A stretch of DNA of 29,001 bases from an uncultured Pelagibacteraceae bacterium (GCA_902509725.1 CABWYI010000007.1:1-29001), one strand, 5' to 3'. Shown: positions 1 to 9,131, counted from the first letter of the stretch. The notes: generated by a model from the letters alone, not told the origin. A program made the numbers and translations.

Positions 1-885
1 TGCTTTTGCATCAATTTTTGTGAAAAATTTAAATTTTTAATATATGTTTTCAAAAAATGATTTGAAATTTCATTTTGCAAATCTGTCAGATCATTTTCGT
101 AATAAATCCATAAGACATTCTTTACATTTGGTTTTAAATATTCTCTTAAAACTGCATATTCCATCATTGGTCCATTAGATGCATATCCAAGATTTAAAGC
201 ATTCTTATTTGATAACTCTCTAAGAACTGAAGCAATATCGTAAGGTCTATCAATGCAAGCGCCATGAGTAAAAGAGTCTCCAACTAAAAAGAATTCAATA
301 GTTTTGTTGTCCCATTCGTAATCTGGATTATTAAATCCAAATCTATCACTTTCATAAATTGAATAAAAACCACTTTCATTACAAAAAATTGTTTTGGAAT
401 TAGAAATTCCACCTAAAGGAAAAATGCCAAATTTGTTTTTTAATGGATTTAAATATGGAAAAACAATTGTTGTAATCTTTTTATTTTTTTTCTTTAAATC
501 TAGATAGACTTGATAAATATTTCTATGATCATATTTTTTACCAGTTTTTTCTTTTAATAATTCAGTTTTTTTAATATTTTGTTTAATGACTAATTCATTT
601 GATATTTTTGAAGATTTTTTTAATGTTAGATATAATTCAATTAAATAAATTGAAATAATAAGGCTAAATGAAATGATAATTATGTATTCCTTAGCCTTCT
701 TGCTTAGAAATATTGAAATTAATGAAAAAATTGCAATAGATAAAAATAATATATAATAAAATAAATAGTACTCTCTATTAAATCCTTCCCATAATATTTC
801 TGACTTATAATATGTAAAAATTAATAGGCATATAGAAATTAAAAACAAAAATAAAAAAAAAAAAATTTCTAAATGAATTTATCAT
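1..885 (-). CDS. SGNH/GDSL-hydrolase-like membrane protein, truncated by window edge, apparent frameshift
   Basis: The downstream part is one continuous open frame from about base 878 to the window edge at base 1. It encodes about three N-terminal hydrophobic segments (roughly residues 8-26, 43-62 and 68-88), a Lys-rich stretch, then DRFGFNN followed by GDSFTHG (about residues 203-209), the nucleophile block of SGNH/GDSL hydrolases. The 3' part, with the expected catalytic Asp-His, lies outside the window. The best start is the ATG at 885, overlapping the stop of the upstream gene by 4 bases (ATGA). That frame runs through a run of 13 T (coding strand) and meets TAA 15 codons after it. With 12 T it would enter the long frame and give a membrane N-terminus. 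The only other plausible in-frame start is TTG at 848. Either the run is mis-sequenced, it is variable or slippery, or the TTG is used. Substrate unknown; similar proteins often modify surface polysaccharide. Confidence 0.6.
853..865. repeat. 13-base A homopolymer at the start of the SGNH gene
   Basis: Thirteen consecutive A on the plus strand (13 T in the coding strand of the minus-strand gene) directly after the probable ATG at 885. It is the longest homopolymer I noticed; the next longest is about 10 A near the end of purC. It sits exactly where the ATG frame must shift to join the long SGNH frame. Confidence 0.9.
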
Positions 886-1286
886 TTATTAATTAAAGCC
901 CTTTTTAAATATTTTTTATCTAAATTACAATCTTCATAACCTCTTTTAACAACATTTAAATATCTTTCAGTTGGAAATTTAAAAGACGTTTTTTTGACCA
1001 TGGTATATGTCATTACTTTTTTTCCATGATATAAAAAATAATATTTTTTATATAAAATTGGGAAATCTTCATATAAATCTAATTTTTTTTCATCACTTTT
1101 TGATATTTCAAATAATCCTCCGGGTACAGTTGAGTTTCGTTTTGGCTCAATATCAGCAGCTCTATATTTGCTTCGAAAAGTTAATCTGAAATCTTTAAGG
1201 TTAATCTTTTTAATAAAAATGCTATCTTTACATCTACGTTTCATCTGAAAATGATTAAGATTACTTCCATAAGCAAAATAAAGCAT
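882..1286 (-). CDS. gamma-glutamylcyclotransferase-like protein
   Basis: A 134-residue protein of the GGCT-like fold. Visible landmarks are the N-terminal LYFAYGSN (YGSN at residues 6-9), which binds the gamma-glutamyl substrate in this family, and LDLYEDFP at 69-76, where Glu73 fits the catalytic acid. Characterised members release 5-oxoproline from gamma-glutamyl amines, dipeptides or glutathione; the substrate here cannot be told from sequence. The start ATG follows the TAA of the upstream cinA-like gene with no spacer, and the TGA overlaps the next gene's probable ATG by 4 bases, so the three genes look co-transcribed. No signal peptide, so cytoplasmic. Confidence 0.82.
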   Translation of the reverse strand: MLYFAYGSNLNHFQMKRRCKDSIFIKKINLKDFRLTFRSKYRAADIEPKRNSTVPGGLFEISKSDEKKLDLYEDFPILYKKYYFLYHGKKVMTYTMVKKTSFKFPTERYLNVVKRGYEDCNLDKKYLKRALINK

Positions 1287-2036
1287 TTAACGATCTACAA
1301 TTTCAATTTTTTTTTCTTTAATAAATTCCAAAATCTGTAAATTACAAAGATCTATTTTTGATTTATCTTCAGATCGTAATACGATTGAAACTCCTAATTT
1401 ACCAGCATGAAAAAAGGGATAGCTACCTATCTCGACATCTTTGTTGTTGTCTTGAACTTTAGTCAAGGAACTAGCAATTTCACTTTCAACTGTTCTTAAA
1501 CTAATTGTATGACTTAAAATTGGTTGACCACCAACTATTTTATTTTTCAATCCACCCAACATAGATTTTAAAATTGAGGGAACGCCTGGAAGGCAAAATA
1601 CATTTTCTACACTGAAACCAGGAGCGCCACTTGTTGGGTTTAAAATCAAATCTGCCTTTTCAGGCATCCACACCATTTTTTGTCTACCTTCATTAAACTC
1701 ACCTGGCTTATAATAAGATTCAAGAATATCAAATGCCTCTTTATGTATCTCATATTTCAGACCAAAAGCTTTTGATACTGACTCAGCTGTGATATCATCA
1801 TGCGTAGGACCTATGCCACCTGTGGTAAAAACATAGTCATTTTCATTTCTTAAAATATTTAATGTGTCTACAATTTTTTTTTCTATATCTGGAACGATCC
1901 GTACCTCATTTACTTTAACTCCAATTGAATTTAACCAATTTGCCAAAGTACCTGTATTAGTATCTTGAGTTCTTCCAGACAAAATTTCATTACCAATTAT
2001 CAGTATAGCTGCATTTACTTTTGTTTTTTTTGTCAT
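1287..2036 (-). CDS. CinA N-terminal / MoaB-like molybdopterin-binding domain protein
   Basis: 249 residues carrying the MoCF-binding fold: GNEILSG at 15-21 and TTGGIGPTHDD at 71-81, both diagnostic of the CinA/MoaB/MogA superfamily. Full-length CinA adds a C-terminal nicotinamide-nucleotide amidase (PncC) domain. This protein stops before such a domain, so it is the stand-alone COG1058-type form common in alphaproteobacteria. The role in those forms is uncertain; hydrolysis of ADP-ribose or nucleotide-type substrates has been shown for some CinA proteins, and competence is not implied. It is divergent from sfsA with only 21 bases between the start codons and is followed without a gap by the GGCT-like gene. 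Confidence 0.85.
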   Translation of the reverse strand: MTKKTKVNAAILIIGNEILSGRTQDTNTGTLANWLNSIGVKVNEVRIVPDIEKKIVDTLNILRNENDYVFTTGGIGPTHDDITAESVSKAFGLKYEIHKEAFDILESYYKPGEFNEGRQKMVWMPEKADLILNPTSGAPGFSVENVFCLPGVPSILKSMLGGLKNKIVGGQPILSHTISLRTVESEIASSLTKVQDNNKDVEIGSYPFFHAGKLGVSIVLRSEDKSKIDLCNLQILEFIKEKKIEIVDR

Positions 2037-2071
2037 TTTTATATGTATAATTTGAATATGGAATTTACCAA
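2037..2071. promoter_or_regulatory. overlapping divergent promoters of cinA-like gene and sfsA
   Basis: Plus strand: a perfect -10 TATAAT at 2046-2051 lies 6 bases before the sfsA ATG at 2058, which puts the expected transcription start on or next to the A of the ATG; the -35 region is T-rich and weak. Minus strand: TTGGTA (2066-2071), a 16-base spacer, then TATACA (2044-2049), 7 bases before the cinA-like ATG at 2036. The two -10 hexamers share bases 2046-2049. Both transcripts would be leaderless or nearly so. Inferred from spacing only. Confidence 0.5.
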
Positions 2072-2756
2072 GTCTTTAATAAAAGGCAAATTAATCAAAA
2101 GATATAAACGTTTTTTCGTTGATGTTAAATTAAATAAAGAAATTGTCACAGCTCATTGTCCAAATACTGGTTCCATGAAAGGTCTTTTAGATGACGTCAA
2201 TGATGCTTATCTACTTAAAAATAATGACCCTAAACGTAAATTAAAATATAGTTTAGAGATCATAAAAGCTAAAAATAATCTTGTTGGTGTTAATACTCAT
2301 ATGGCAAATAAAATTGTTAGTCATGGTTTAACCAATAACCTGATAGAAGAATTAAAGGATTGTGACAAAATTAAAGCTGAGGTTTTTTTCAATAAAGAGA
2401 CTAGATTTGATTTTTTGATAGAAAAGAAGAAGCAAAAAAGCTTTATAGAGGTAAAAAATGTTACACTTTTTAGAGATAATAAAACCGCTGAATTTCCAGA
2501 TGCGGTCACCTCTCGAGGCTCAAAACATCTGCTTACTCTTATTGATGCCATAAAAAAAGGTTATAAAACTTACTTGTTATTTTTAGTGCAAATAGAAAAT
2601 ATGGAATATTTTAAAATAGCAAAAGATATAGATAATGAATATTATAAAAATTATCTTAAAGCCAAAAAAGCTGGTGTTAACTTTTTAGCTTATAGGTGTA
2701 AAATAAGTTCAAAAGAAATTTTTATTGATAAAAAAATTAAGATTTTAAATGATTAG
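2058..2756 (+). CDS. sfsA: SfsA family protein (sugar fermentation stimulation protein)
   Basis: 232 residues matching SfsA along its length: N-terminal OB-like part with LIKRYKRFFVDV and the HCPNTGSM motif, then a nuclease-like core with RFDFLIE, FIEVKNVTL and the FPDAVTSRGSKHL block. SfsA was named for stimulating maltose utilisation genes in E. coli. It binds DNA and its core resembles restriction-type nucleases (D..ExK pattern here in FDFL...EVK), but its cellular job is not settled. The open frame extends to an ATG at 1965, but homology to the usual MEF start and the -10 element at 2046-2051 favour 2058. It overlaps map by 8 bases and opens the long plus-strand run. Confidence 0.93.
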   Translation: MEFTKSLIKGKLIKRYKRFFVDVKLNKEIVTAHCPNTGSMKGLLDDVNDAYLLKNNDPKRKLKYSLEIIKAKNNLVGVNTHMANKIVSHGLTNNLIEELKDCDKIKAEVFFNKETRFDFLIEKKKQKSFIEVKNVTLFRDNKTAEFPDAVTSRGSKHLLTLIDAIKKGYKTYLLFLVQIENMEYFKIAKDIDNEYYKNYLKAKKAGVNFLAYRCKISSKEIFIDKKIKILND

Positions 2757-3522
2757 TTATTTAGAAAAATTTGAAAAAATGAGAATAGCAGGTAAACTCG
2801 CGGCTCAAACTCTAGATATGCTTACAGATAATATTAAAGAAGGAATTTCCACAGATGATATTGATAAACTTGGATATGAATTTATTCGAGACAACGGAGG
2901 ATATTCAGCCCCTCAATTTTATAGAGGGTTTTCGAAATCCTTATGTACATCATTAAACCATGTTGTGTGTCATGGAATACCTTCTAAGGATAGGATATTG
3001 CAAGAAGGTGATGCATTAAATGTAGATGTCACTGCTATAATTAATGATCACTACGGAGATACCAGTAGAATGTTTTGTGTAGGAAAAACTTCGGTGAAGA
3101 TAAACAATCTTATTAACACTACTTATGAATCAATGATGAAAGCAATCAAAATTTTAAAACCAGGTATAAGACTTGGAGATATTGGTTATGAAATACAATC
3201 TTATGTTGAAGACAAGGGTTTTTCTGTTGTTAGAGATTTTTGTGGTCATGGAATTAGCACTTCATTTCACGAGCCACCAAATATTTTACATTATGGTAAT
3301 AAAAATACAGGACCAGAATTAAAACCAGGCATGACTTTTACTATAGAGCCAATGATCAATGAAGGTAAATTTAGCACAAAAATGCTAAACGATGGTTGGA
3401 CTGCTGTTACAAAAGATAAATCTTTATCTGCACAATTTGAGCATACAATAGGAATTACAGAAAATGGTTATGAAATCTTTACAGAATCTGCTAAAGGTTA
3501 TTCAAAGCCTCCATACTTATAA
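2749..3522 (+). CDS. map: methionine aminopeptidase, type I
   Basis: Removes the initiator methionine from nascent proteins. At 257 residues it is the normal size for a bacterial type Ia enzyme. All five metal ligands are visible at the expected spacing: Asp93 (NVDVT), Asp104 (GDTS), His167 (CGHG), Glu200 (TIEPM) and Glu231 (FEHT), each exactly four lower than in the E. coli enzyme, plus the substrate-contacting His75 in VCHGIP. The ATG lies inside the last codons of sfsA (8-base overlap), and purB follows after 3 bases, so its expression is tied to the purine genes. No Shine-Dalgarno is seen. Confidence 0.97.
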   Translation: MISYLEKFEKMRIAGKLAAQTLDMLTDNIKEGISTDDIDKLGYEFIRDNGGYSAPQFYRGFSKSLCTSLNHVVCHGIPSKDRILQEGDALNVDVTAIINDHYGDTSRMFCVGKTSVKINNLINTTYESMMKAIKILKPGIRLGDIGYEIQSYVEDKGFSVVRDFCGHGISTSFHEPPNILHYGNKNTGPELKPGMTFTIEPMINEGKFSTKMLNDGWTAVTKDKSLSAQFEHTIGITENGYEIFTESAKGYSKPPYL

Positions 3523-3525
3523 TTA

Positions 3526-4818
3526 ATGATTAAAAGATACTCGAGAAAAGAACTCACTGATATTTGGTCAGAAGAGAATAAATATAAAATTTGGCTTGAT
3601 GTTGAAATAGCTGCAGCACAAGCAATGGAAAAACTTGGTCAAATACCAAAGGGTGTCTCATCAGTTGTAAAAAAGAAAGCTAAAATAAACGTTAAAAGAA
3701 TCCATCAAATCGAAAGTCAAGTTAAACACGACGTTATAGCTTTTTTAACATCTGTAACAGAAAGAGCTGGAATTAAAGCAAGATATCTTCATCAAGGTAT
3801 GACCTCATCAGATGTTTTAGATACAAGTTTTAATATTCAGTTAGTTCAATCAGGTAAAATAATTCTTAAAGATTTAGATCAAATTTTAAAAGTACTTAAA
3901 AAACAAGCTAGAAAATATAAATTTACACCATGTATGGGCAGAAGTCATGGAATTCATGCAGAGCCAATTACTTTTGGTTTAAAGCTAGCCTCATTCTATG
4001 AAGAATTTAAAAGAAACAGAAAAAGATTAGTTGATGCAATAGATGAAGTTTCTACTTGTGCAATTTCAGGGGCAGTTGGAACTTTTGCAAATATTAATCC
4101 TAATGTTGAAAAACATGTTGCAAAGAAACTTGGTTTAAAAGTTGAGCCTATTTCAACACAAGTTATTCCTAGAGACCGCCATGCTTTTTATTTCTCAGTT
4201 TTAGGAATAATTGCTGGTTCTATTGAAAGAGTTGCTATTGAAATTAGACATTTACAAAGAACTGAAGTTTATGAATTGCAAGAATATTTTTCTAAAAATC
4301 AAAAAGGTTCTTCAGCAATGCCACATAAAAAGAATCCAATTCTGAGCGAAAACTTAACTGGCTTAGCAAGAATGGTTAGAAGTGCAGTGATCCCTGCTCT
4401 TGAGAATATTGCTCTCTGGCATGAAAGAGATATTTCTCACTCAAGTGTTGAGAGAAATATTGGGCCTGATGCTAATATCACAATAGATTTCGCATTAGCA
4501 AGATTAACAAACATTTTAGATAATATGATTGTTTATCCAAAAAAAATGTTAGAAAATTTAAATATTACAAAAGGATTAATTTTTTCCCAAGAGTTAATGC
4601 TTGAATTAACAAAAACAGGTTTAAGTAGAGAGAAATCTTATAAAATGGTTCAAACTTATGCGAAGAAATGTTTTGCTGAAAACTTGGATTTGTTTAATGT
4701 TATTCAAACTGACAAATACATAATGAGCAAGATTTCACCAAAGAAATTAAGAACTATTTTTAGTTATTCTAAACATTTTAAGAATGTAAATTTAATCTTT
4801 AGAAGAGTATTTAAATAA
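3526..4818 (+). CDS. purB: adenylosuccinate lyase
   Basis: Catalyses two fumarate-releasing steps of purine synthesis: SAICAR to AICAR and adenylosuccinate to AMP. It is a 430-residue member of the fumarase/aspartase superfamily. Visible are KHDV with His68, the MTSSD substrate loop (92-96), GRSHG with catalytic His141, and the superfamily signature SSAMPHKKNP at 262-271 carrying the mobile catalytic serine (Ser263). Its length is that of the short, Bacillus-like form. The stop overlaps the next ATG by one base (TAATG at 4816-4820). Confidence 0.97.
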   Translation: MIKRYSRKELTDIWSEENKYKIWLDVEIAAAQAMEKLGQIPKGVSSVVKKKAKINVKRIHQIESQVKHDVIAFLTSVTERAGIKARYLHQGMTSSDVLDTSFNIQLVQSGKIILKDLDQILKVLKKQARKYKFTPCMGRSHGIHAEPITFGLKLASFYEEFKRNRKRLVDAIDEVSTCAISGAVGTFANINPNVEKHVAKKLGLKVEPISTQVIPRDRHAFYFSVLGIIAGSIERVAIEIRHLQRTEVYELQEYFSKNQKGSSAMPHKKNPILSENLTGLARMVRSAVIPALENIALWHERDISHSSVERNIGPDANITIDFALARLTNILDNMIVYPKKMLENLNITKGLIFSQELMLELTKTGLSREKSYKMVQTYAKKCFAENLDLFNVIQTDKYIMSKISPKKLRTIFSYSKHFKNVNLIFRRVFK

Positions 4819-5228
4819 TGAAAAAATTTTTTATTATCTTTGTTTTAACTGCTTTTTCTACAAGTGTTGTTGCGGAGACTATCATTATGAAATGTAAAAA
4901 TTATAGATATAAATATGTATCTGATGGTACTGGAGTTACGGTGTTCAGTGCAAATATCAAAAGAGATAAAAAAAATTACCATAAATTTTGTCCTGCTGAA
5001 GTAAATGAAAGCAACAACCATTTCTTAAAATCAATTGAGGGTGTAGAATTAGTTATTTCTGAATATCAAGCAATCTGTTTTACAAAAAAAGCTACATTCC
5101 TTAGTGGAGGAATTGGAACTGACTCTACTTCTGTAACTGATTTCGAAAAGCTTAAAAGATCATCAAATTTTAAATGGAATGGTACTAAGCAAACTCAAAG
5201 AGAGAAATGTAAGTTGGAAAAAAACTAA
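4818..5228 (+). CDS. small secreted protein with four cysteines, unknown function
   Basis: 136 residues, family not recognised. Residues 1-19 look like a signal peptide: two Lys, a hydrophobic stretch, then SVVA before Glu20, fitting signal peptidase I. The mature part of about 117 residues has four cysteines (26, 58, 87, 131), consistent with two periplasmic disulfides, and is rich in Lys and Ser/Thr with no membrane segment. It is joined to purB and purC by single-base TAATG overlaps on both sides, so it is translated as part of the purine run although it should act outside the cytoplasm. No link to purine synthesis can be shown. Confidence 0.8.
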   Translation: MKKFFIIFVLTAFSTSVVAETIIMKCKNYRYKYVSDGTGVTVFSANIKRDKKNYHKFCPAEVNESNNHFLKSIEGVELVISEYQAICFTKKATFLSGGIGTDSTSVTDFEKLKRSSNFKWNGTKQTQREKCKLEKN

Positions 5229-6013
5229 TGAAAAAGGGTAAAAAATTATACGAAGGAAAAGCTAAAATCATATACGCTACACCAGACAAAGATTTAGTGA
5301 TTCAATACTTCAAAGATGATGCAACTGCTTTTAATAATCAAAAAAAAAGCACTATTGAAGGAAAAGGTGTTTTAAATAATAGAATTTCAGAACATATCCT
5401 TTCAAATCTTTCACAAATAGGAATTAAAAATCATTTAGTCAAAAGACTTAATATGAGGGAGCAAGTAATCAAATTAGTAGAAATTATTCCAATTGAATTT
5501 ATTGTAAGAAATGTAGCCACTGGATCAATCATAAAAAGATTAGGTATTGAAGATGGAACTGTGCTTAAGGAACCATTAATTGAATATTGCTTAAAAGATG
5601 ACAAGCTTGGAGACCCATTAATAGCTGAGGAACACATTTACGCTTTTGAATGGGCAAATAAAAAAGAAATAGAAAAAGTCAAAAAAATGATTTTAAGAAT
5701 AAATGATTTTATGATCGGTATGTTTAGAGGAATTGGAATTAAACTTATTGATTTTAAATTAGAATTTGGAAGAATAAAAATTAATGGTAGGAACGAAGTA
5801 ATTCTTGCTGATGAAATAAGTCCAGATACTTGTAGATTATGGGACTCAATCACTGATAAAAAGTTAGATAAAGACAGATTTAGAAAAGATCTTGGAGACT
5901 TAATACCCGCTTATACGGAAGTTGCCAAAAGATTGGGTATTCTTCATGAGCAATCTAATGTATCTGCTGTAAATGTAACTAAATTATCATCAGTCAAAAA
6001 AAAAAGTAAATGA
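5228..6013 (+). CDS. purC: phosphoribosylaminoimidazole-succinocarboxamide synthase
   Basis: SAICAR synthetase joins CAIR and aspartate with ATP, making the substrate of PurB encoded just upstream. At 261 residues it has the family's usual length. Landmarks: [12 protein letters not shown] at residues 5-16 (nucleotide-binding strand-loop), VRNVATGS at 93-100, and [12 protein letters not shown] at 195-206, the second PROSITE-type signature. The 3' end contains a run of 10 A (5996-6005) coding for the terminal lysines. It overlaps purS by 4 bases (ATGA) and the preceding gene by 1 base. Confidence 0.97.
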   Translation: MKKGKKLYEGKAKIIYATPDKDLVIQYFKDDATAFNNQKKSTIEGKGVLNNRISEHILSNLSQIGIKNHLVKRLNMREQVIKLVEIIPIEFIVRNVATGSIIKRLGIEDGTVLKEPLIEYCLKDDKLGDPLIAEEHIYAFEWANKKEIEKVKKMILRINDFMIGMFRGIGIKLIDFKLEFGRIKINGRNEVILADEISPDTCRLWDSITDKKLDKDRFRKDLGDLIPAYTEVAKRLGILHEQSNVSAVNVTKLSSVKKKSK

Positions 6014-6252
6014 AAGTTTCAACAGTCATAACTCTTAAAAAAGATGTTTTAGACCCTCAAGGGAAAGTAATTCATCAAGCTCTAGATGGTATGGGTTTTA
6101 AAGATATTAACGAAGTAAGACAGGGAAAATATTTTGAGATTGATGTAAAAGAAAATGATCCAAAAAAAGCTGAAGAAATTGTAGAAGAAATGTGTAAAAA
6201 ACTTTTAGCAAACCTCGTAATTGAAAATTATAAAATTATTGGAACTCAATAA
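6010..6252 (+). CDS. purS: phosphoribosylformylglycinamidine synthase subunit PurS
   Basis: An 80-residue small subunit of the three-part FGAM synthase (PurS/PurQ/PurL), which it bridges to allow ammonia transfer from PurQ to PurL. The family pattern is clear: a first strand [16 protein letters not shown], the middle [17 protein letters not shown], and the C-terminal [15 protein letters not shown]. Its presence predicts the small PurL form, which is what is found two genes downstream. It starts within the purC stop region (4-base overlap) and leaves 3 bases before purQ. Confidence 0.95.
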   Translation: MKVSTVITLKKDVLDPQGKVIHQALDGMGFKDINEVRQGKYFEIDVKENDPKKAEEIVEEMCKKLLANLVIENYKIIGTQ

Positions 6253-6255
6253 TTA

Positions 6256-6939
6256 ATGAAATCATCTGTAATAACTTTCCCTGGATCAAACTGTGATAGA
6301 GACATGCATGTGGCCCTTAAAAAATTTGGCTTTAATAATAAAATGGTTTGGCATAATGATAATGAATTACCCAAAAGTGATTTAGTAGTTTTACCTGGAG
6401 GTTTTTCATATGGAGACTATCTAAGATGTGGAAGCATGGCCGCAAAATCAAAGATAATGCAATCGGTTATTAATTTTGCAAAAAAAGGTGGATTAGTTAT
6501 GGGGATTTGTAATGGCTTTCAAATATTAGTTGAAAGTGAACTGGTCCCAGGAGTTTTGCTAAGAAACAAGTATTTAGATTTTATTTGCAAGAATATATTT
6601 ATTAAGATTAGCAATAATAACAATCCATACTTTAAAAATTTAGATAAAAATGTTTTTGAATTACATATAGCGCATAATGAAGGAAATTATTTTTGTACTA
6701 ACAATCAACTAAAAGAAATTGAAGATAATGATCAAATTGCTATTTATTATTGTGATAACAATGGTCTTACAGACGAAAAATCTAATCCAAACGGATCTAT
6801 AAAAAATATTGCTGGTATTTTTAATAAAGAAAAAAATGTATTAGGAATGATGCCCCATCCTGAAAGAATGATTGATCAAAGCCTATCAGGTGAAGATGGT
6901 TCTTTATTTTTTAAAAATTTAATAAATAACTTGAAATAA
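6256..6939 (+). CDS. purQ: phosphoribosylformylglycinamidine synthase subunit PurQ (glutaminase)
   Basis: Class I glutamine amidotransferase that hydrolyses glutamine and feeds ammonia to PurL. 227 residues. The catalytic triad is visible: Cys85 in GICNGFQ, then His201 and Glu203 in MPHPER. The N-terminus FPGSNCDRD and LPGGFSYGDYLRCG (46-59) are typical of PurQ. It is followed by purL with a one-base TAATG overlap, as expected for subunits needed in fixed proportion. Confidence 0.97.
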   Translation: MKSSVITFPGSNCDRDMHVALKKFGFNNKMVWHNDNELPKSDLVVLPGGFSYGDYLRCGSMAAKSKIMQSVINFAKKGGLVMGICNGFQILVESELVPGVLLRNKYLDFICKNIFIKISNNNNPYFKNLDKNVFELHIAHNEGNYFCTNNQLKEIEDNDQIAIYYCDNNGLTDEKSNPNGSIKNIAGIFNKEKNVLGMMPHPERMIDQSLSGEDGSLFFKNLINNLK

Positions 6940-9131
6940 TGCTTGTTAACGAAAAAGTTGCTATTGAACATGGTCTTAAATCTGATGAATATAAAAAAAT
7001 CTGTGAATTGCTTAAAAGAATTCCCAACATTACAGAGCTTGGAATTTTTTCAGCAATGTGGAATGAGCATTGTTCATATAAATCTTCGAGACTTCACTTA
7101 AAGAAACTACCAACCAAAGGAAAAAAAGTAATTCAAGGACCAGGGGAAAATGCTGGTGTAATTGATATTGAAGATGGAGATGCAATAGTCTTCAAAATTG
7201 AAAGTCATAATCATCCATCTTTTATTGAACCTTATCAAGGTGCTGCTACTGGGGTAGGAGGAATAATGAGAGATGTCTTTACAATGGGTGCTCGACCCAT
7301 TGCCAATTTAAATTCAATTCATTTTGGTTCTCCTCAAAATAAAAAAACAAAAAATTTATTAAGAGGTGTTGTTCATGGAATTGGTGGTTATGGTAATTGC
7401 ATGGGTATACCTACGATCGCAGGTCAAACTTCATTCGATAGTTCGTACAATGGTAATATTTTAGTTAACGCAATGACATTGGGATCGGTTAAAAAAAATA
7501 AGATATTTTATTCTAAAGCTGCAGGTCTAAACAAACCAGTTATTTATGTAGGATCAAAGACTGGAAGAGATGGTATTCATGGTGCAAGTATGGCGTCAGC
7601 AAGTTTTGATGAAAAAATTGAAGAAAAAAAACCAACTGTTCAAGTGGGGGATCCATTTACAGAAAAACTACTTCTCGAAGCTTGTTTGGAACTGATGGAA
7701 GGTGATTCAATAATTGCAATTCAAGATATGGGTGCAGCTGGTCTAACCTCATCAAGTATTGAAATGGCTTCAAAAGGAAATTTAGGTATTGAGATAGATC
7801 TTAATAAAGTACCTTGTAGAGAAACAAAAATGACACCTTACGAAATAATGCTTTCTGAAAGCCAAGAAAGAATGTTGATAGTTTTAGAAAATGGAAAAGA
7901 AAATTTAGCAAAGAAAATATTTGATAAATGGAACTTAGATTTTGCTGTTGTGGGAAAAACAACAGATTCTCAAAATATTGAATTGTTTTTTAATAACGAA
8001 AAAGTTGCAAATATTCCAATTAATATTTTAGTTGAGAATTCTCCAATGTACGATCGTAAGTGGAAAAAATCAAAGCTACCAAAGAAAAATAAAATTAAAA
8101 AAGAAACTATTAATAAATTTAAAATTAAAGATATTTTAAAAAAAATATTATCTAATCAAAATATTTGTAGCAAAGAATGGATTTGGCAACAATATGATCA
8201 CACTGTAATGGGTGACACTATACAGAAACCTGGTGGGGACTCGGGTGTGGTAAAGATTCATGGTACAAATAAAGCAGTAGCAGCTTCAGTTGACTCATCT
8301 GCTGTATATTGCTGGGCTCATCCACTTACAGGTGGTAAACAAGTTGTTGCTGAAAGTTGGAGAAATTTAATATCTGTTGGTGCGAAACCAGTGGCAATAA
8401 CTAATTGTTTAAATTTTGGTAGTCCTGAGAATGAGGAAAATATGGGTGAGTTTGTTGAATGTGTTGAGGGTATTAGTGAAGCATCTAAATATTTAGATTT
8501 TCCTGTGGTCTCTGGTAATGTTTCTTTTTATAACCAAACAAAAGATATTGGAATAAAACCTACCCCAGCTATTGGAGGTGTTGGTTTAATTAAGGATTAT
8601 AAAAAAATGGTTACAATGGATCTTAAAGAAATCGATAATTTAATTTTGATTATTGGAAAAACCGAAGGTCATATAGATCAAAGTTTATTTGCAAGAGTTG
8701 TTCTCGATGAAAAGAATGGGCCCCCTCCTGAAGTAAATCTTTTTAATGAAAAAAATAATGGTGAGTCTTTACTTAATTTGATCGAAAAAGGTTTTGTTAA
8801 AAGTGCTCACGATATTTCACTAGGTGGTCTTATTACTGCTGTAAGTAAGATGTGTATTAAAGGAAACAAAGGTATCAAAATAAAAAGATCTAAAAATTTG
8901 ATAAATGAAATAGAATATTTTTTTGCGGAGGATCAAGGAAGGTATATTATTGAAATTAGTCCAAAAGATTTGAAAGAAGTTAATAAAATTTTAGATAAAA
9001 ATTCAGTACATCATGAGGAATTAGGTGTTATTATAGAAAAAGATATGATTATTAATGAAAAGACAAAACTTACAATTGACGAAATAAAATCTTATAATAC
9101 TAATTGGTTACCTAATTATATGAGTTCATAA
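6939..9131 (+). CDS. purL: phosphoribosylformylglycinamidine synthase subunit PurL (small form)
   Basis: The ATP-dependent synthase subunit converting FGAR to FGAM. 730 residues is the small PurL that lacks the fused glutaminase and N-terminal domains of the ~1290-residue E. coli enzyme, matching the separate purS and purQ. Landmarks: WNEHCSYKSSR with catalytic His44 near residue 44, the ESHNHPS metal/ATP block, MGAAGLTSSS in the first half and the repeated AIRS-type fold in the second half (KPGGDSGVV, SAHDISLGGL). Both ends are TAATG junctions, linking it to purQ and bolA. The remaining pur genes (purF, purD, purM, purH and others) are not in the window. Confidence 0.97.
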   Translation: MLVNEKVAIEHGLKSDEYKKICELLKRIPNITELGIFSAMWNEHCSYKSSRLHLKKLPTKGKKVIQGPGENAGVIDIEDGDAIVFKIESHNHPSFIEPYQGAATGVGGIMRDVFTMGARPIANLNSIHFGSPQNKKTKNLLRGVVHGIGGYGNCMGIPTIAGQTSFDSSYNGNILVNAMTLGSVKKNKIFYSKAAGLNKPVIYVGSKTGRDGIHGASMASASFDEKIEEKKPTVQVGDPFTEKLLLEACLELMEGDSIIAIQDMGAAGLTSSSIEMASKGNLGIEIDLNKVPCRETKMTPYEIMLSESQERMLIVLENGKENLAKKIFDKWNLDFAVVGKTTDSQNIELFFNNEKVANIPINILVENSPMYDRKWKKSKLPKKNKIKKETINKFKIKDILKKILSNQNICSKEWIWQQYDHTVMGDTIQKPGGDSGVVKIHGTNKAVAASVDSSAVYCWAHPLTGGKQVVAESWRNLISVGAKPVAITNCLNFGSPENEENMGEFVECVEGISEASKYLDFPVVSGNVSFYNQTKDIGIKPTPAIGGVGLIKDYKKMVTMDLKEIDNLILIIGKTEGHIDQSLFARVVLDEKNGPPPEVNLFNEKNNGESLLNLIEKGFVKSAHDISLGGLITAVSKMCIKGNKGIKIKRSKNLINEIEYFFAEDQGRYIIEISPKDLKEVNKILDKNSVHHEELGVIIEKDMIINEKTKLTIDEIKSYNTNWLPNYMSS

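Noticed and set aside
1965..2057. Upstream extension of sfsA to an ATG at 1965
   Set aside because: The extra residues are the antisense of the cinA-like start and unlike SfsA; homology and the -10 element support ATG 2058.
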